DNA from: Haematobia irritans
Lineage: Eukaryota > Arthropoda > Insecta > Diptera > Muscidae
Length of the DNA stretch: 64,000 bases
Direction: 5' to 3'
NCBI RefSeq assembly: GCF_050003625.1
Contig: NC_134399.1
Span: forward strand, 224,992,975 to 225,056,974
Shown here piece after piece: positions 22,277-33,613 of this stretch. Position 1 is the first letter of the stretch. Each line of letters starts with the position of its first letter. Under the pieces are notes generated by a model. The model made no database searches. It was given only the letters and a program-made list of their open reading frames with translations, and was not told the origin of the DNA. The position numbers and the translations under genes were made by a program.

Positions 22277-22606
22277 GATGTAGCTTATAAATATATCTTT
22301 CGTCCGATTTACAATCATATGACCACGGAGGCTATAGTGAAACCGGTTCAGATTTTGATATAGATCCCACATATATATCTCGCCTGACATGCGCTCATAT
22401 GACCACAGAAGTCGAATTCAAAGTCAGATTTACGTGCAATTTTCACAGAGAGTAGAATTAGCAGACGTGCTATGCATGCCAAATTTGGTTGAAATCGGTT
22501 CAGAGTTAGATATAGCTGCACCAATATTTTCGACCGATTTACACCGATATGATTTTGAAATTTTGTATAAGTGTAAAAATATTATACAAAGCAGTTCTGA
22601 TTTATA
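22277..22606 (+). repeat. dispersed non-coding repeat ('gaaatcggttcagagtta' type)
   Basis: Degenerate tandem phrases such as 'cgatttacaatcatatga' / 'cgatttacaccgatatga' and 'gaaatcggttcagagtta', akin to the ~160-bp units at 37.0-37.8 kb. The open frame over 22389-22745 runs through this repeat and the adjoining MITE and is not a gene. Confidence 0.55.
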
Positions 22607-22608
22607 TA

Positions 22609-22833
22609 CACCTAGACCTCCTTTCGTCGCAGATACGTTCCAAAAAACACCACGCAAACTGAAACGACGCAAAGTGAATTATGAGTTTCTATGGCAAACT
22701 ATGGAAAGATTGGAGATAGATAACAACGCAACTTTGAAAATCTAACGACGCAAAGTGAAAACTAGTACTATTTCAACGACGACACAACTTCGAAACAACG
22801 CAAAACGGAACGACGCAAACCGAGGTCTAGGTG
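22609..22833. mobile_element. small TIR element with CACCTAGACCTC ends (M7)
   Basis: 225 bp. The left end 'cacctagacctcctttcg' and the right end (other strand) 'cacctagacctcggtttg' match over 12 bases and then imperfectly. TA flanks are at 22607-22608 and 22834-22835. The interior repeats 'acgacgcaaa' at least four times. Confidence 0.75.
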
Positions 22834-22844
22834 TATATTATATA

Positions 22845-23643
22845 GGGTCACGAAAAAAAGTTGATGCGGTCACCCCCAGTTTTGTAGCATATTCGAAGAT
22901 AATTTCAGTTGATAGTATTTGAAAAAAGAGAAAACAACAGCCTTCTCTCACAAAAATATGGACAGACTTAAAAAATCATGTAGCGAAAGTTATTGTTAGA
23001 ATTTTAAAACAGTAGGCTCTCAAATTGTTCTAGCAAAAACACATGCATTTTGCATAACGCAGAAAATGCCGTAGTGCAAACAACGAGTATGTATACAAAG
23101 GTACCGTTAGAAATTTACAGATAAACAGTTTTTGTGTTCTAAATGCCTTATAAATTAATTTCGAAGATGTGAATAACGATGTGCATGTGGTTTCGATCGG
23201 ACATCATGACAACACAGCAAAAACTATTTGGTGGTGTGTAGGGTGACCTATTGACTTTTTAAAATCTCTGTAACTTTTTTGTTTATGAATATAAGTAAAT
23301 ACTTCAAAAGCAAAAGTTTCATATTTTGTTAAGATCTTTATAATGGTTACCAGAAATGGGCAACATAGGGGTATACGAAGCCAAAATAAAAAAATTAAAA
23401 ATCAAATTTGACGTCGGAGTCAAAAATTACCAATGAACGAAATATAGCCCCTGATCAACGACGAACACCGATATGCGTTTCTTTTCGATCGGACTTCAAA
23501 TGACGACACAGCACAATAAATTGAATTTCGGGGGGTCGTAGGTTGCGCGGAAAAAAAGTTTTGGTGTTCTGAAATTGTCTTCGAATATGCTACAAAACTG
23601 GGGGGAGACCGCATCAACTTTTTTTTCCTTTAGGCCGTGACCC
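22845..23643. mobile_element. 799-bp TIR element with GGGTCACG ends and ~70-bp arms (M8)
   Basis: The left arm starts 'gggtcacgaaaaaaagttga' and the right arm, read in reverse, 'gggtcacggcctaaagg' followed by 'aaaaaaaagttgatgcgg'. Both continue through 'cccagttttgtagcatat' and 'tcgaaga-aatttcag'. The arms are about 65-75 bp and nearly identical apart from a short insertion. TA occurs on both sides (22843-22844, 23644-23645). It is non-coding. Confidence 0.85.
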
Positions 23644-23898
23644 TATCTCGTGTATATGGAAATATAATCTATCATATATATCACCCACCACATTTGAAGG
23701 ATTTGAGATGCTATCGAAAATCGAAAACTTTAAAATGGAACAGGCCCCATCCAACTTTAGACTTTCCTTATTTGTTTATAGCGCATAAATTACACATATA
23801 TCTCGTCCACGTTTACAATTAAGCATCTGGTAATGCTGCGGAGAAGTACTTTCCTTATAGGACATGCCCATGACAAAGTACACAAAGTTTCCCTTTAA

Positions 23899-24224
23899 CT
23901 GGGAGCCACCGCGGTGCAATGGTTAGCATGCCCGCCTTGCAAACACAAGGTCGTGGGTTCGATTCCTGCTTCGACCGAACACCAAAAAGTTTTTCAGCGG
24001 TGGATTATCCCACCTCAGTAATGCTAGTGACATTACTGAGGGTTTCAAAGCTTCATTGTAATGTGGAACGCCGTTCGGACTCGGCTATAAAAAGGAGGTC
24101 CCTTGTCATTGAGCTTAACATGAAATCGGGCAGCACGCAGTGATAAGAGTGAAGTTCACCAATGTGGTATCACAATGGACTGAATAGTCTAAGTGAGCCT
24201 GATACATCGGGCTGCCACCTAACC
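23899..24224 (+). repeat. tRNA-derived SINE, full-length reference copy
   Basis: 326 bp flanked by the perfect 10-bp duplication 'ttccctttaa' (23889-23898 and 24225-24234). The head is tRNA-derived: A box 'gtgcaatggttagcatg' and B box 'gtgggttcgattcctgct' at about 23911-23971. The body has 'ttttcagcggtggattatcc', 'ctataaaaaggaggtcccttg' minus one base in some copies, and 'ggactgaatagtctaagtga'. The 3' end is 'ctgccacctaacc'. Pol III transcription and LINE-supplied retrotransposition are inferred from the SINE class. At least eight other whole or partial copies lie in this window. Confidence 0.92.
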
Positions 24225-24234
24225 TTCCCTTTAA

Positions 24235-26034
24235 ATGTAATTGGTTACCAAATTCGAACTAAGCTATCTCGAAGAGAGACATTTTATAATGAGATACATC
24301 AGATTTTCGAGTGTTTAGATCACGTTTACGCTTACAATTTGGCACTTTTTAATGCTGCAGAGACTACTTGCTTGCCAATTTTGGACTAAGTTACCTCCAA
24401 GACTATTTGGTACTGAGAGTTTTTGCTGTTTTATTGCGTATGGAGCATAAAACTCAATTAAGTGTTAATGATACCGAGGTCCGGATTAAGGGTTGGAAAA
24501 ATTTCTAAAGTAAAAATTTTTTAGTGCAATTTTAATACGAGCTTTTTGGGCACGAAGATTAAGATATTGATTGATTATTAAGTTATTTAAAAGAAAACGC
24601 CAGATACCAATCCCAACCGCCTAACTAGACATAAGTTTCTTTGCTGGTTAATGCAAGTTTCCATACGTTTTAGTGTAGATCTGGAGTGGTGAGATTTCAA
24701 TTTGGGTCTTATAAGTTGATTTTCATACGAAAAATATATACATATTTTTTTTTTAATTTGTAAGTTAATAAAATTTCTTAACTAAACTAAAAATGTTGTA
24801 AGCAAAAAGCAACGTTTGCTACACCAGATTTATTTTGTTGCTGTTGAATTTTTTAAAACTCCTGGCACTTGCAATTCGATTAACAAAAAATTGTTTTCGT
24901 CTATATCTATTCAACTGAGTTGATACGGCTCTTGTGAAAAATGTTTAATTTTCGACTTAATGCACTATAGCTTGAATGTAGGGTCTTGTGTGCGTAATAC
25001 CAGAATGTGTGTAATAACTCATACATTTGGTATATTTGTATGCCTTTTCCATTGAAGCATTTGATTACAAAGGTGGTGTGTACGCACCTAACTAACTAAC
25101 CTACCTGTTACCTAGTACCCAAACAAGTGCAATTGAAATTTTCCCAATCACGACTGTGGGTTGATTAGACCCTACGCCATAAATACTTCTACACACACAC
25201 ACACACCCTGCACGACTGCATAGTACACGTATGAATGTAACTAAGAGGTTGCAATGAAAGTTTATTTGAACACAGCCATCAAATATTGTTCGATGACCTT
25301 TACGATTGATTTTTTGTTCGTATACAATTTTCATGGTTTTCTTTAAAGTAGCTACTGAGAATTTCAATTTGAACATTTCGTACAAGTAGGCGAAGGGGAG
25401 GTAATATTTCTATTTACACTCAAGGTGTTGTTTGGTTGACTGTTAGTGGCATGGTAGATGGTAGAGACCAAATAAATGGGCAGACGGACGGATATGTTAT
25501 TCTGATTCGTTAGGCAGATTGACACGTAAATCATATGAAATTATGACAAAACCCCATAAGTCGAGATAGGACAATTTCTCAAAAATTTTACATTAAGTTT
25601 TTGAAGGCGCATCTTTCTGTGTTTACAAATTTTCGATATCTGCCCTAGATCGGGAGATATAGAATGGTGAAAACAATATAACTCGCGAATTGTTTAAGTT
25701 TAATTTTGGCAAATCAACATATGTCATTTCATTTCAAATTCAGTAATTTTTTAAAAATTTAAATATTTTAACAAATTCTAAACTATTCTCTGGGAATTTA
25801 GTAACTCTTTAAGTTTCTTTTGTGTATAATTATTTCCCACTTTTTAGTTAATTTAATTACCGAACAGAGATAATTATTATAGGTAAGGGATTTTTCTTAC
25901 ATTGGAGAAATTTCAACTAAAATAGTATAATCGCCATGAATTCAAATATAATTAAATTGGCTTTAGTGCCATAGTGAGCTCACTGTTGTGGAGTGCACCA
26001 ACATAAGGACCTTTTACAACCTTTACCTTTTTAT
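24235..26034. other. non-coding DNA with a short CA repeat
   Basis: No recognised gene. A (CA)n tract is at 25191-25206. 25900-26030 begins a transition into the composite repeat that follows. Composition is close to the window average. Confidence 0.4.
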
Positions 26035-28855
26035 ACCCACCACCATAGAATAGTGACGGGGGTATAATAAGTTTGTCATTCCGTTTGTAACACATCGAAA
26101 TATTGATTTCCGACTATATAAACTACTAGCGTAACCCGGCCCGCTTCGCTACACCTTCCGAAGCGTATTTGTAGGAACATTTTGCGTTAACTTAGTCAAC
26201 CATATTCTTCGTGCTGAAAACAAATTCGAAAAGATTTTAATTCTTTCAAACAAATCGGACTACTTGCTCTTTCGTTTATAGCTACAAATACGGCGGATAT
26301 GCATATGTAAAATGGTTCGTCTTAAAAAATGTTCTGTATTCAAGTTGTTGGACAAACTTCTACATTTCTTGTGAATTTGTCAATGAAAGGTATCCTTCTC
26401 CTCAACATATCTGAAAATAAAGCACTATATTATAATAACATACAAAGAATTACTGTTTCCCATCTAATAAATCTGAAAAAGCAAAAGTAGTAAACAATTT
26501 TACCACATTAACATTTGCTAAAATGTTGGAAAATGATGCATCCTCTGCCAATTTCATGTAAATTTAAGTTCTTTACTAAAAAGAAGTCTGGCAGAAGCCA
26601 TTTACGGACAAACCTCTACTTTCAATTTAAGAAAAAAAAGGACAAAAGGGAACCCTCTCCCCACCTTCGCTCCACTCTGACCTGATATCGGACTATCACG
26701 TACAATATATTAACATAATTTCATAACTACTCAATGGTCCCTATAAATTCAATCGAAGTAAATCGACAAAGTTTATTTCAATTTTCCCCTTCTCCAACCA
26801 GATATCGAAAAATCATATACTAATTTAAAACTCAAGTATAAATTGAATCACCTTCTCCCACGTTCCCTGTAAATTTCAAGTAGATCGGAGATGTTTAAAT
26901 TTTGCTTATTGTTTTAAAGGGACGTCACTTTCCCCGATACAATATCGACAAACACCGTAGTGAATAGCACCACTAACCTTCCCTGAAGATTCTTGAAACT
27001 TCTCTTCGTTCATAACCTTCCTCCACTGCCTTTGTAAATTTCAAGAAAACTTAAGAATTTTTGTTTTTTTTTTCAGTTTTAGAGGAGGACCTACTCCCAG
27101 AAAATGTCAAGCAAATTATAAGCCTAAAGGGGCCGCCTCTCTCCCGTCCAAATATCACAAAATCAGGTATCAACTATTAATATCGTAACCTCTCCCCAGT
27201 CCTCTGTAAATTTCAAGTAACTCGGTAAAGTTTGATTGTTTCTCTGCATGTAGTTACTTAAGAGAAGCGGATGTCTCCCTATGACCTTTTATTTTTATTA
27301 AAAAAATTAGGAACCTGACATAAATATCATAACGTCACTCATTTTTCCGTAAATTTCAGTCGGGGGAGTTTAGTTTTGTTTTCACTGTACTTTAAAAAAA
27401 AAAGTGGGGCAAAGGGGTGGCCCCTCCCCGACCAAATATCGAAAAATAATGTAGCGGATTTTTGTCTAGATGCCAACCCCAACATTCAATGAAAATTTCA
27501 AGCAAATCGCATAATTTTGTTCCAAGTTTAAAAAAGTAGGGCAAGGGGTAGGTCCCCCTCCCCGTCCACATATGAAACCATCAGGTACCCAATATTAATT
27601 CCATAACCTCACCGCATGTTCTCTGTAAATCTCAGATAATTTAGAGAATTTTAGTTTTTTCACGGTACTTTAAAAAAAGTCGAACAAAGGGGAGGTCCCC
27701 CTCCGCCACCAAATATCGAAATATAAAGTAGCGGATCTTTGTCTAGATACCAAACCCAACCTTCAATGAAAATTTCAAGCAAATCGGTCAACTTTGGTCC
27801 AATTTTCAAAAAGTCCGACAAAGGGGAGGTCCCCCTCCGCGACCAGGTGTAAAAAAATGAGGTACCCTATTTTCACCACATGAACGCCCCCTACGATCTC
27901 TGAAAGTTTCAAGTAAATCGGTTCAGCCGTTTCGGAGCCAACTCGGAACATACAAACAAACAAACAAACAAATAAACAAACATAGATTTATATTATATAT
28001 ATAGATATACATTCTTGATCAGGGAGAAATTCTAAGACGATATAAGCATGTCCGTGTGTCCATCTGTCTGTCTGTTTTAATCACGCTACAGCCTTCAATA
28101 ATGGTGCTATCGTCCTGAAATTTGGCACAGATTCGCCTTTTGTTTGCAGGCTGGTTAAGTTCGAAAATGGGCTATATCGGTCCAAGATTTGGGGTCTTTG
28201 GCTTATAAAAACCATAGTTTTATCCAATTTTCCTGAAATTGGAAATCTTGAGGTATTTTAGGACTATCAAAATTTTCCGATTTCCCGATTTAGCTTCTTG
28301 GGCATCCAGAAAGTGTATTTTCTATCCAATTTACCTGAAATTTTAAGTCTAGAGGTACTCTAGGACCCTAAAGACGTGTGCCGAAAAAGGTGAGTACCGG
28401 TCCATGTTTTTATATAGCCACCATATAGACCAATCTCCCGATTTTAATTCTTGGTCTTCTAGAATCCGTAATTTTTACCCGAAAATGGTAAGTATCGGTC
28501 TATGTATTCATATAGCCCCCATATAGACCGATCTCCTAATTTTACTCTCGGGCTTCTAGAATCTGTAGTTTTTATTCAATTTGCCTTAAATTTGAAATCT
28601 AGAGGTATTAAAGGACTATAAAGACGTGTATCGAAAATGGTGAGTATCGGTCCATGTTTTGATATAGCCCCCATATAGACCGATCTCTCGATTTTACCCT
28701 TGGGCTTCTAGAATCCGTATTTTTACCCAATTTGCCTGAAATTTGAATTCTAGAGGTATTCAAGGACCATAAAGAGGTGTGCCGAATATATTTTGTATCG
28801 GTACAGTTTTTGATATAGCCTCTTATATTTATGGCTATCATTACTTCAATATCGT
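26035..28855 (+). repeat. composite dispersed repeat with tandem units, interrupted
   Basis: The left end 'tatacccaccaccatagaat' and the following 'gtcattccgtttgtaacaca' match 31437-31500 and the complement of 47380-47420. After the nested insert it resumes 'acattcttgatcaggg' and 'aagcatgtccgtgtgtcc'. It then contains degenerate tandem units (28380-28800) marked by 'ccatatagaccgatctc' at about 28427, 28519 and 28672. It is entirely non-coding. Confidence 0.75.
26119..28006 (+). mobile_element. nested unclassified repeat with ~130-150-bp internal units
   Basis: It splits the outer repeat between 'tttccgactatataa' and 'acattcttgatcaggg'. It starts 'actagcgtaacccggccc' and ends with '(acaa)n' and 'tatatatatagat'. 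Internal units contain 'ggggaggtccccctcc' at about 27425, 27555, 27695 and 27825, each followed by 'aaatatcgaaa' and 'aatttcaagcaaatcgg'. The layout resembles widespread insect repeats with 'cggttcagccgtttcgga' near the 3' end. I cannot assign a class. Confidence 0.6.
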
Positions 28856-30224
28856 TGGTTCACTTATGATGTCATTTTGTTTTGGTAATATTGCAAGACT
28901 TTTTCAACCAGTTTAACCAATTGACTAGTTATGTGATAAGAATTATTTAATTCAAACAGAAAGTTTTTAATACTATTCCATATCCTTAAACATAAATTTA
29001 TCTCAATATTTAACATCCGCTGGAGAATTTCCGTCATCTATGATTAATATTGTCATAGCTTATTAAAATCCCTTTTCGATTCAAACCAATATCCGGGGAT
29101 GAAAAAAAGAGATATTTGGTGTTATAAATTGATTTTTTAATTTTTATTAATATTGACTTAAAAAGTATTTGTTCCAAAATCGACAAAGAGAGTTCGAAAT
29201 AAACAGTATCAGTGCCAAATAAATTAGCATGGTTCTTTCTATCATGAAGGGCCAATAAGAAATCTCCGAATAGCATTGTAATGATGATTCTGGTGATGGT
29301 AACGATGACTACATTGCTACTGCTAAAGGATGTGGTCATGACTCCGATCATTGACAGTGTCTCCATTACCACAACCCCAAGCAATGCCTGCACAGAGTCA
29401 TTATCGTCATTTCCTACAAAACAAATTAAAAACTTTTCAAATTCACTTTTCTTTAAGGGAACGAATGATTTTTTTTTATTGCGAGGAAAACAATTTCAAT
29501 ATTATTCAGTATGCCTTGTCTACTGCATTCAAAAGCGGATGTTTGCAATACGAAGGATGAAAATAAGAACTAAGACTGTCTGCAGTTGGGGTCTTCAAGA
29601 AGGAGCCATGAACGAACGAGTGCTCTTTGAACCGCATCACTCTCCAAAGAGTTCATAGCGGGAGGGCGGTGACAGTTGCCAACGATGGCCAACAACCTTG
29701 CTTTTGAATTTCTTTTATTTTTCTTTAGTCCCCTTTTGCTGTCTGCTTTTTGGATTCGTTTGGAGTTCAAGGCAAAAATAGCTTTTACATATGAACTTAA
29801 AAAAAAGAAAACATCAAGTGTTGATATAGGGTTGCAAGGAATTGTGTCTATACCCTACAGTATCACATTTAGTTAGATATATAGAAAAAATATGATCGAC
29901 ATGTTTCCGATTAGAAATTGAAAACTTAATCGATTAAAAAATAAACTGACAAAATTCATTTTTTAACCAATAAAAGAATATATAATATAAAAGTCAATTA
30001 AAATTATATCACTGACTCAAACCATAGTAAAAACTGTAATTATAAAGGAAACACACAACATAAATGGTAGATCATATGGAATTTTGAATCTATTAAAAAA
30101 TTAATTAAAAAGGGATGATCTTAAAATAAACAACTGATTCTCACAATTAAAAAAATCAATAGAATATTGCGATAAAAATCAAGAACAGGTACTCTCATAT
30201 TAGACTACCGCTTCCACGGCAGTA
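28856..30224. other. non-coding DNA, two overlapping open frames of doubtful meaning
   Basis: Open frames overlap on opposite strands (29034-29393 minus, 119 codons; 29281-29658 plus, 125 codons). Both include a low-complexity stretch of 'gatgatggtaacgatgac' type and neither shows a recognisable domain. I treat them as chance frames. The rest is AT-rich. Confidence 0.4.
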
Positions 30225-30900
30225 CACAGAAAAAACTATCACCAAATATTTCCAATTAAAAAGTTGATTGAAGTTAAAAAGTAATTAACTAAAAACTTAA
30301 CTGATACAATTAACTTTTTAATCAAATTAGAAACAAGTTAGTTAAGGATATTATAGACATGTACATTTGTTCATTTTTAATCGTAAAATTACGAAAGAAA
30401 TTATTACATCTAATAATTGGAGCCACCGTGGTGCAATGGTTAGCTTGCCCGCCTTGCATACACAAGGTCGTGGGTTCGATTCCTGCTTCGACCGAACACC
30501 AAAAATTTTTTCAGCGGTGGATTATCCCACCTCAGTAATGCTGCTGGTGACATTTCTGAGGGTTTCAAAGCTTCTCTAAGTGGCTTCCGGCTATAAAAAG
30601 GAGGTCCCTTGTCATTGGGCTTAACATGGAATCGGGCAGCACTCAGTGATAAGAGAGAAGTTCACCAATGTTGTATCACAATGGACTGAATGGTCTAAGT
30701 GAGCCTGATACATAGGGCTGCCACATAACCTAACCTAACCTACATCTAATAAAAAAAAACTTATAATAAATAAATACAGAATAATACAGCACCTAATATA
30801 TCGAATTTTTTGAATTAAAAAGATATCGACCTAGAAAAATAAATCGGTACATTTCGGTACATTTCGTTTAGTACCAAAACATTAGCATGGTACCATTGAC
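30225..30900. repeat. M5-type AT-rich repeat, host of a SINE
   Basis: It begins after TA (30223-30224) with 'cacagaaaaaactatcac', contains 'caattaaaaagttgattg', and is interrupted at 30417-30740 by a SINE. Its sequence around the SINE ('gaaagaaattattacatcta') is repeated without the SINE at 32815-32860. The right limit is approximate. Confidence 0.55.
30417..30740 (+). repeat. tRNA-derived SINE with 12-bp target duplication
   Basis: The copy has intact A and B boxes ('gtgcaatggttagcttg', 'gtgggttcgattcctgct') and a 3' end with tandem pentamers 'cctaacctaacc'. The target duplication 'tacatctaataa' lies at 30405-30416 and 30741-30752. An internal deletion removes about 30 bp around 'aagtggcttccggctat'. 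The empty site is visible at 32830-32841 in a paralogous repeat. Confidence 0.9.
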
Positions 30901-31436
30901 TTTTTCTACTCCATGCATCTGGCAATATACAGTGCCACATATAAGTATTGGCACAGCACCCTTAACCAACCACATAGTGGTCAGAGTATCTGCGAAAAAA
31001 TGTGCCTACCTGGAATATTAATATTACGCTTCATAGAATATATGTATACTGATCGACTCAGAACCACCTCCAGAGTCGGTTTAGCCCTTAAAGTCCGTGC
31101 GCCTGACCATTTATTTGTTGTTCGCTGTATTCGGACCACTACTATTAACCGATTTTCATGAACTGTAGTACAGTGTTAATGGAAGAATAGGAGAATATAT
31201 ATAGGTCCAAATAATCCAAAAAATTATACCATTCATTGTATAGACTGTTTGATGATGTTATCAAACAAAAATGAATACCCAAAAATGAAAACCAAAAAAT
31301 TAATTTAGAACTACCTGTGCCAACACGTTTGTTCGTTTTTTAATTTTTTATAATTGAAATATTCAAGAAACAACATTTTTTCTAAAATAATAATGATCTA
31401 TATTCTTAATACAGTTACAATCCACATTAAAATATG
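30753..31436. other. intervening repeat-derived DNA
   Basis: The end of the M5-type repeat is followed by degenerate 'aatatatgtatactgatcg' / 'cagagtcggtttagccc' sequence typical of the dispersed tandem-unit repeats. No gene. Confidence 0.4.
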
Positions 31437-32790
31437 TTCATACCCTCCACCATAGGATGGAGGTATATTAACTTTGTCATTCCGTTTGTAACACATCGAA
31501 ATATTGCTCTAAGACCCCATAAAGTATATATATTTTGGGTTGTGTTGAAATTCTGAGTCGATCTAAGCATGTCCGTCCGTACGTCTGTTGAAATCACGCT
31601 AACTTCCAAACGAAACAAGTTATCGACTTGAAACTTGACACAAGTAGTTGCTATTGATATAGGTCGGATGGTATTGCAAATAGGCCATATCGGTTCACTT
31701 TTACGTATAGAACCCATATAAACGGACCCCCAGGATTGACTTGCGGAGCCTCTAAGAGAAGCAAATTTCATCCGATTTTGGTACTTGGTCTCTAACAACT
31801 ATGCAAAAATTCGTCCACATCGGTCCATAATTATGTATAGCCCCCATATAAACCGATCACCAGATTTGGCCTGCGGAGCCTCTTAGAGAAGCAAATTTCA
31901 TCCGATCTGGTTGAAATTTGGTACGTGGTGTTAGTATATGGTCTCTAACAACCATGCCAGAATTGGTCCATATCGGTTTATAATTATATACAGCCCCCAT
32001 ATAAACCGATCCCCAGATTTGGCCTCCGGAGCCTCTTGAAGGAGCAAAATTCATCCGATCCGGTCGAAATTTGGTACATTGCGCTAGTATATGGCCGATA
32101 ACAACCATGCCAAAATTGGTCCGTATCTATCTATAATTATAAATAGCCCCCAGATAAAACGATCACCAATCACAGAAAAATCACGATTGCCACTCGAGCC
32201 AAAAATAATAACCAAAATTTTATTGCCTTATACAATTTTCCCAAAATTTTATATTCCTATTGAAAATTTTGTCAAAATTTTATTTCTAAAGACAATTTTG
32301 TCAACATATCATTTCTTTAGGAAATTTTGTCAAAATATAATTTTTATAGAAAATTTTGTCAAAATTTTATTTCTATAGAAAATTTTGTCAGAATTTTATT
32401 TCTGTAGAAAATTTATGAAGTACCTCTTAGTTGGAGAGGAATATTTTGCGAAATCTTCCAAAACATCAAGAATTCTACCAATCTACCAAACAGTAAAAAA
32501 TTTGCCATTTTTGGTAGACCCGTGTTCATAATTTGTATATAGCCCCCATATAAAGCGACCCCCATATTTCATATTACCGGTCAAGAACTGAATATATACG
32601 TATTTAAACGACCTTTCTTTTGTCTAATATATACAGTCCGTATGGAGTAAATTACAATTTAGAAGATGATGTTAAGAAGTTTTAAGATGCCTTGCCATCG
32701 GCCGCAACCCAGGTAATTCAATTGTGGATGACCGTTTTTAGTAGAAGTTTCTATGCAATCCATGGTGGAGGGTACATAAGAATCGGTCGA
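31437..32790 (-). repeat. composite repeat with 153-bp units (left arm of a large inverted arrangement)
   Basis: The termini are 'taccctccaccataggatgg' at 31440 and 'ccatggtggagggtacat' at 32760, an inverted pair. Between them are reversed ~150-bp units ('agcccccatataaaccgat' at about 31840, 31995 and 32143) and a minisatellite block. The same family is at 33614-34370 (forward) and 46300-47440. Confidence 0.8.
32186..32540 (+). repeat. minisatellite-bearing repeat block, ~30-bp units
   Basis: It starts 'gattgccactcgagcc', then tandem 'attttatttctatagaaaa' / 'ttttgtcaaa' units (32219-32410), then 'ttggagaggaatattttgcg' and 'attctaccaatctaccaaac'. The same head and tail surround the minisatellites at 43495-44460 and 45770-48000, so this is a defined repeat family with a variable-number core. 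Confidence 0.75.
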
Positions 32791-32806
32791 ACTTACGACT
32801 TGTTAA

Positions 32807-33040
32807 TTGTAAAATTATGAAAGAAATTATTACATCTAATAAAAAACGTATTATAAATAAATGGAGAATAATACAACACATAATTTATTGCCTCAATTGC
32901 CTCAACAAAAATTTAATTGTATTTTTCGATCAAAATCAATTAAAATTTTAATTGAGCCAATTAAACAAATAGTTTAAATTGCCGGAAGAAATACATTAAT
33001 TCCATACGGGGTATATATTAAACAAAAAAGGCCGATTAAA
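32807..33040. repeat. M5-type repeat, SINE-free paralogue
   Basis: Matches 30380-30416 joined to 30741-30800 ('gaaagaaattattacatcta', 'aataaatggagaataataca') and lacks the SINE. It continues with 'caattaaaattttaattgag' and 'ggaagaaatacattaattcc'. Confidence 0.65.
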
Positions 33041-33054
33041 TACGTATATAATTC

Positions 33055-33613
33055 ACTTTGACAAACTTTTTAATAGAAATAAAATTTTGAAAATTTTTTC
33101 TATAGAAATAAAATTTTGATTAAACTTTCTATAGCAATAAAATTAAAAAAAAAATCTATAGAAGTAAAATTTTGACAAAATTTTCTACAGAAATAAAATC
33201 TTGGCAAAATTTTGTATAGTAATAACATTTTGACAAAATTTTCTATAGCAACAAAACACGCAGAGAAGGAATATGATCACCTCAACCATGTTTCGAGAGC
33301 AAAATGTTATTTTTGGACGGTGACCATGGAGTTTTTGGTCGCAAAAATGTTGTTTTCTCGGCAAACATATACATGGTTGCCGGAATCTGACATAGGCTTT
33401 TTGAGAAAATAACATGTTTGCCGCAAACATGTTACATGTTCTCCGTCCAAAAATAACATTTTGCTCTCGAAGCATGGTTGAGGTGATCATATTCCTTCTC
33501 TGCGTGAATGTTGTGAAAATTTCCTATAGTAATAAAATGTTGACAAAATTTTCTATAGCAGTAAAATTTTGACAAAATTTTCTATAGAAATAACATTTTG
33601 GTATATTATTTTT
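33055..33613 (-). repeat. minisatellite, ~30-bp units, reversed
   Basis: Tandem 'tctatagaaataaaatttt' / 'gacaaaattt' units, the reverse of the block at 32219-32410. A 250-bp palindromic MITE is inserted at 33257-33506. Confidence 0.8.
33257..33506. mobile_element. palindromic MITE M1, best-preserved short copy
   Basis: 250 bp with arms of about 70 bp: left 'cacgcagagaaggaatatg', 'atcacctcaaccatg', 'aaaatgttatttttggacgg'; the right end is the mirror image through 'ttccttctctgcgtg'. Target AA on both sides (perhaps a mutated TA). The short central part contains 'aaaaatgttgttttctcgg'. Confidence 0.88.

Noticed and set aside
23902..23975. Functional tRNA genes at the SINE heads and MITE modules
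   Set aside because: A and B boxes are clear but the sequences are embedded in repeats and no intact cloverleaf with acceptor pairing was confirmed.
29034..29658. Overlapping open frames on both strands (119 and 125 codons)
   Set aside because: They overlap across a low-complexity ATG/GAT-rich stretch, which keeps both strands open by chance. No family recognised.
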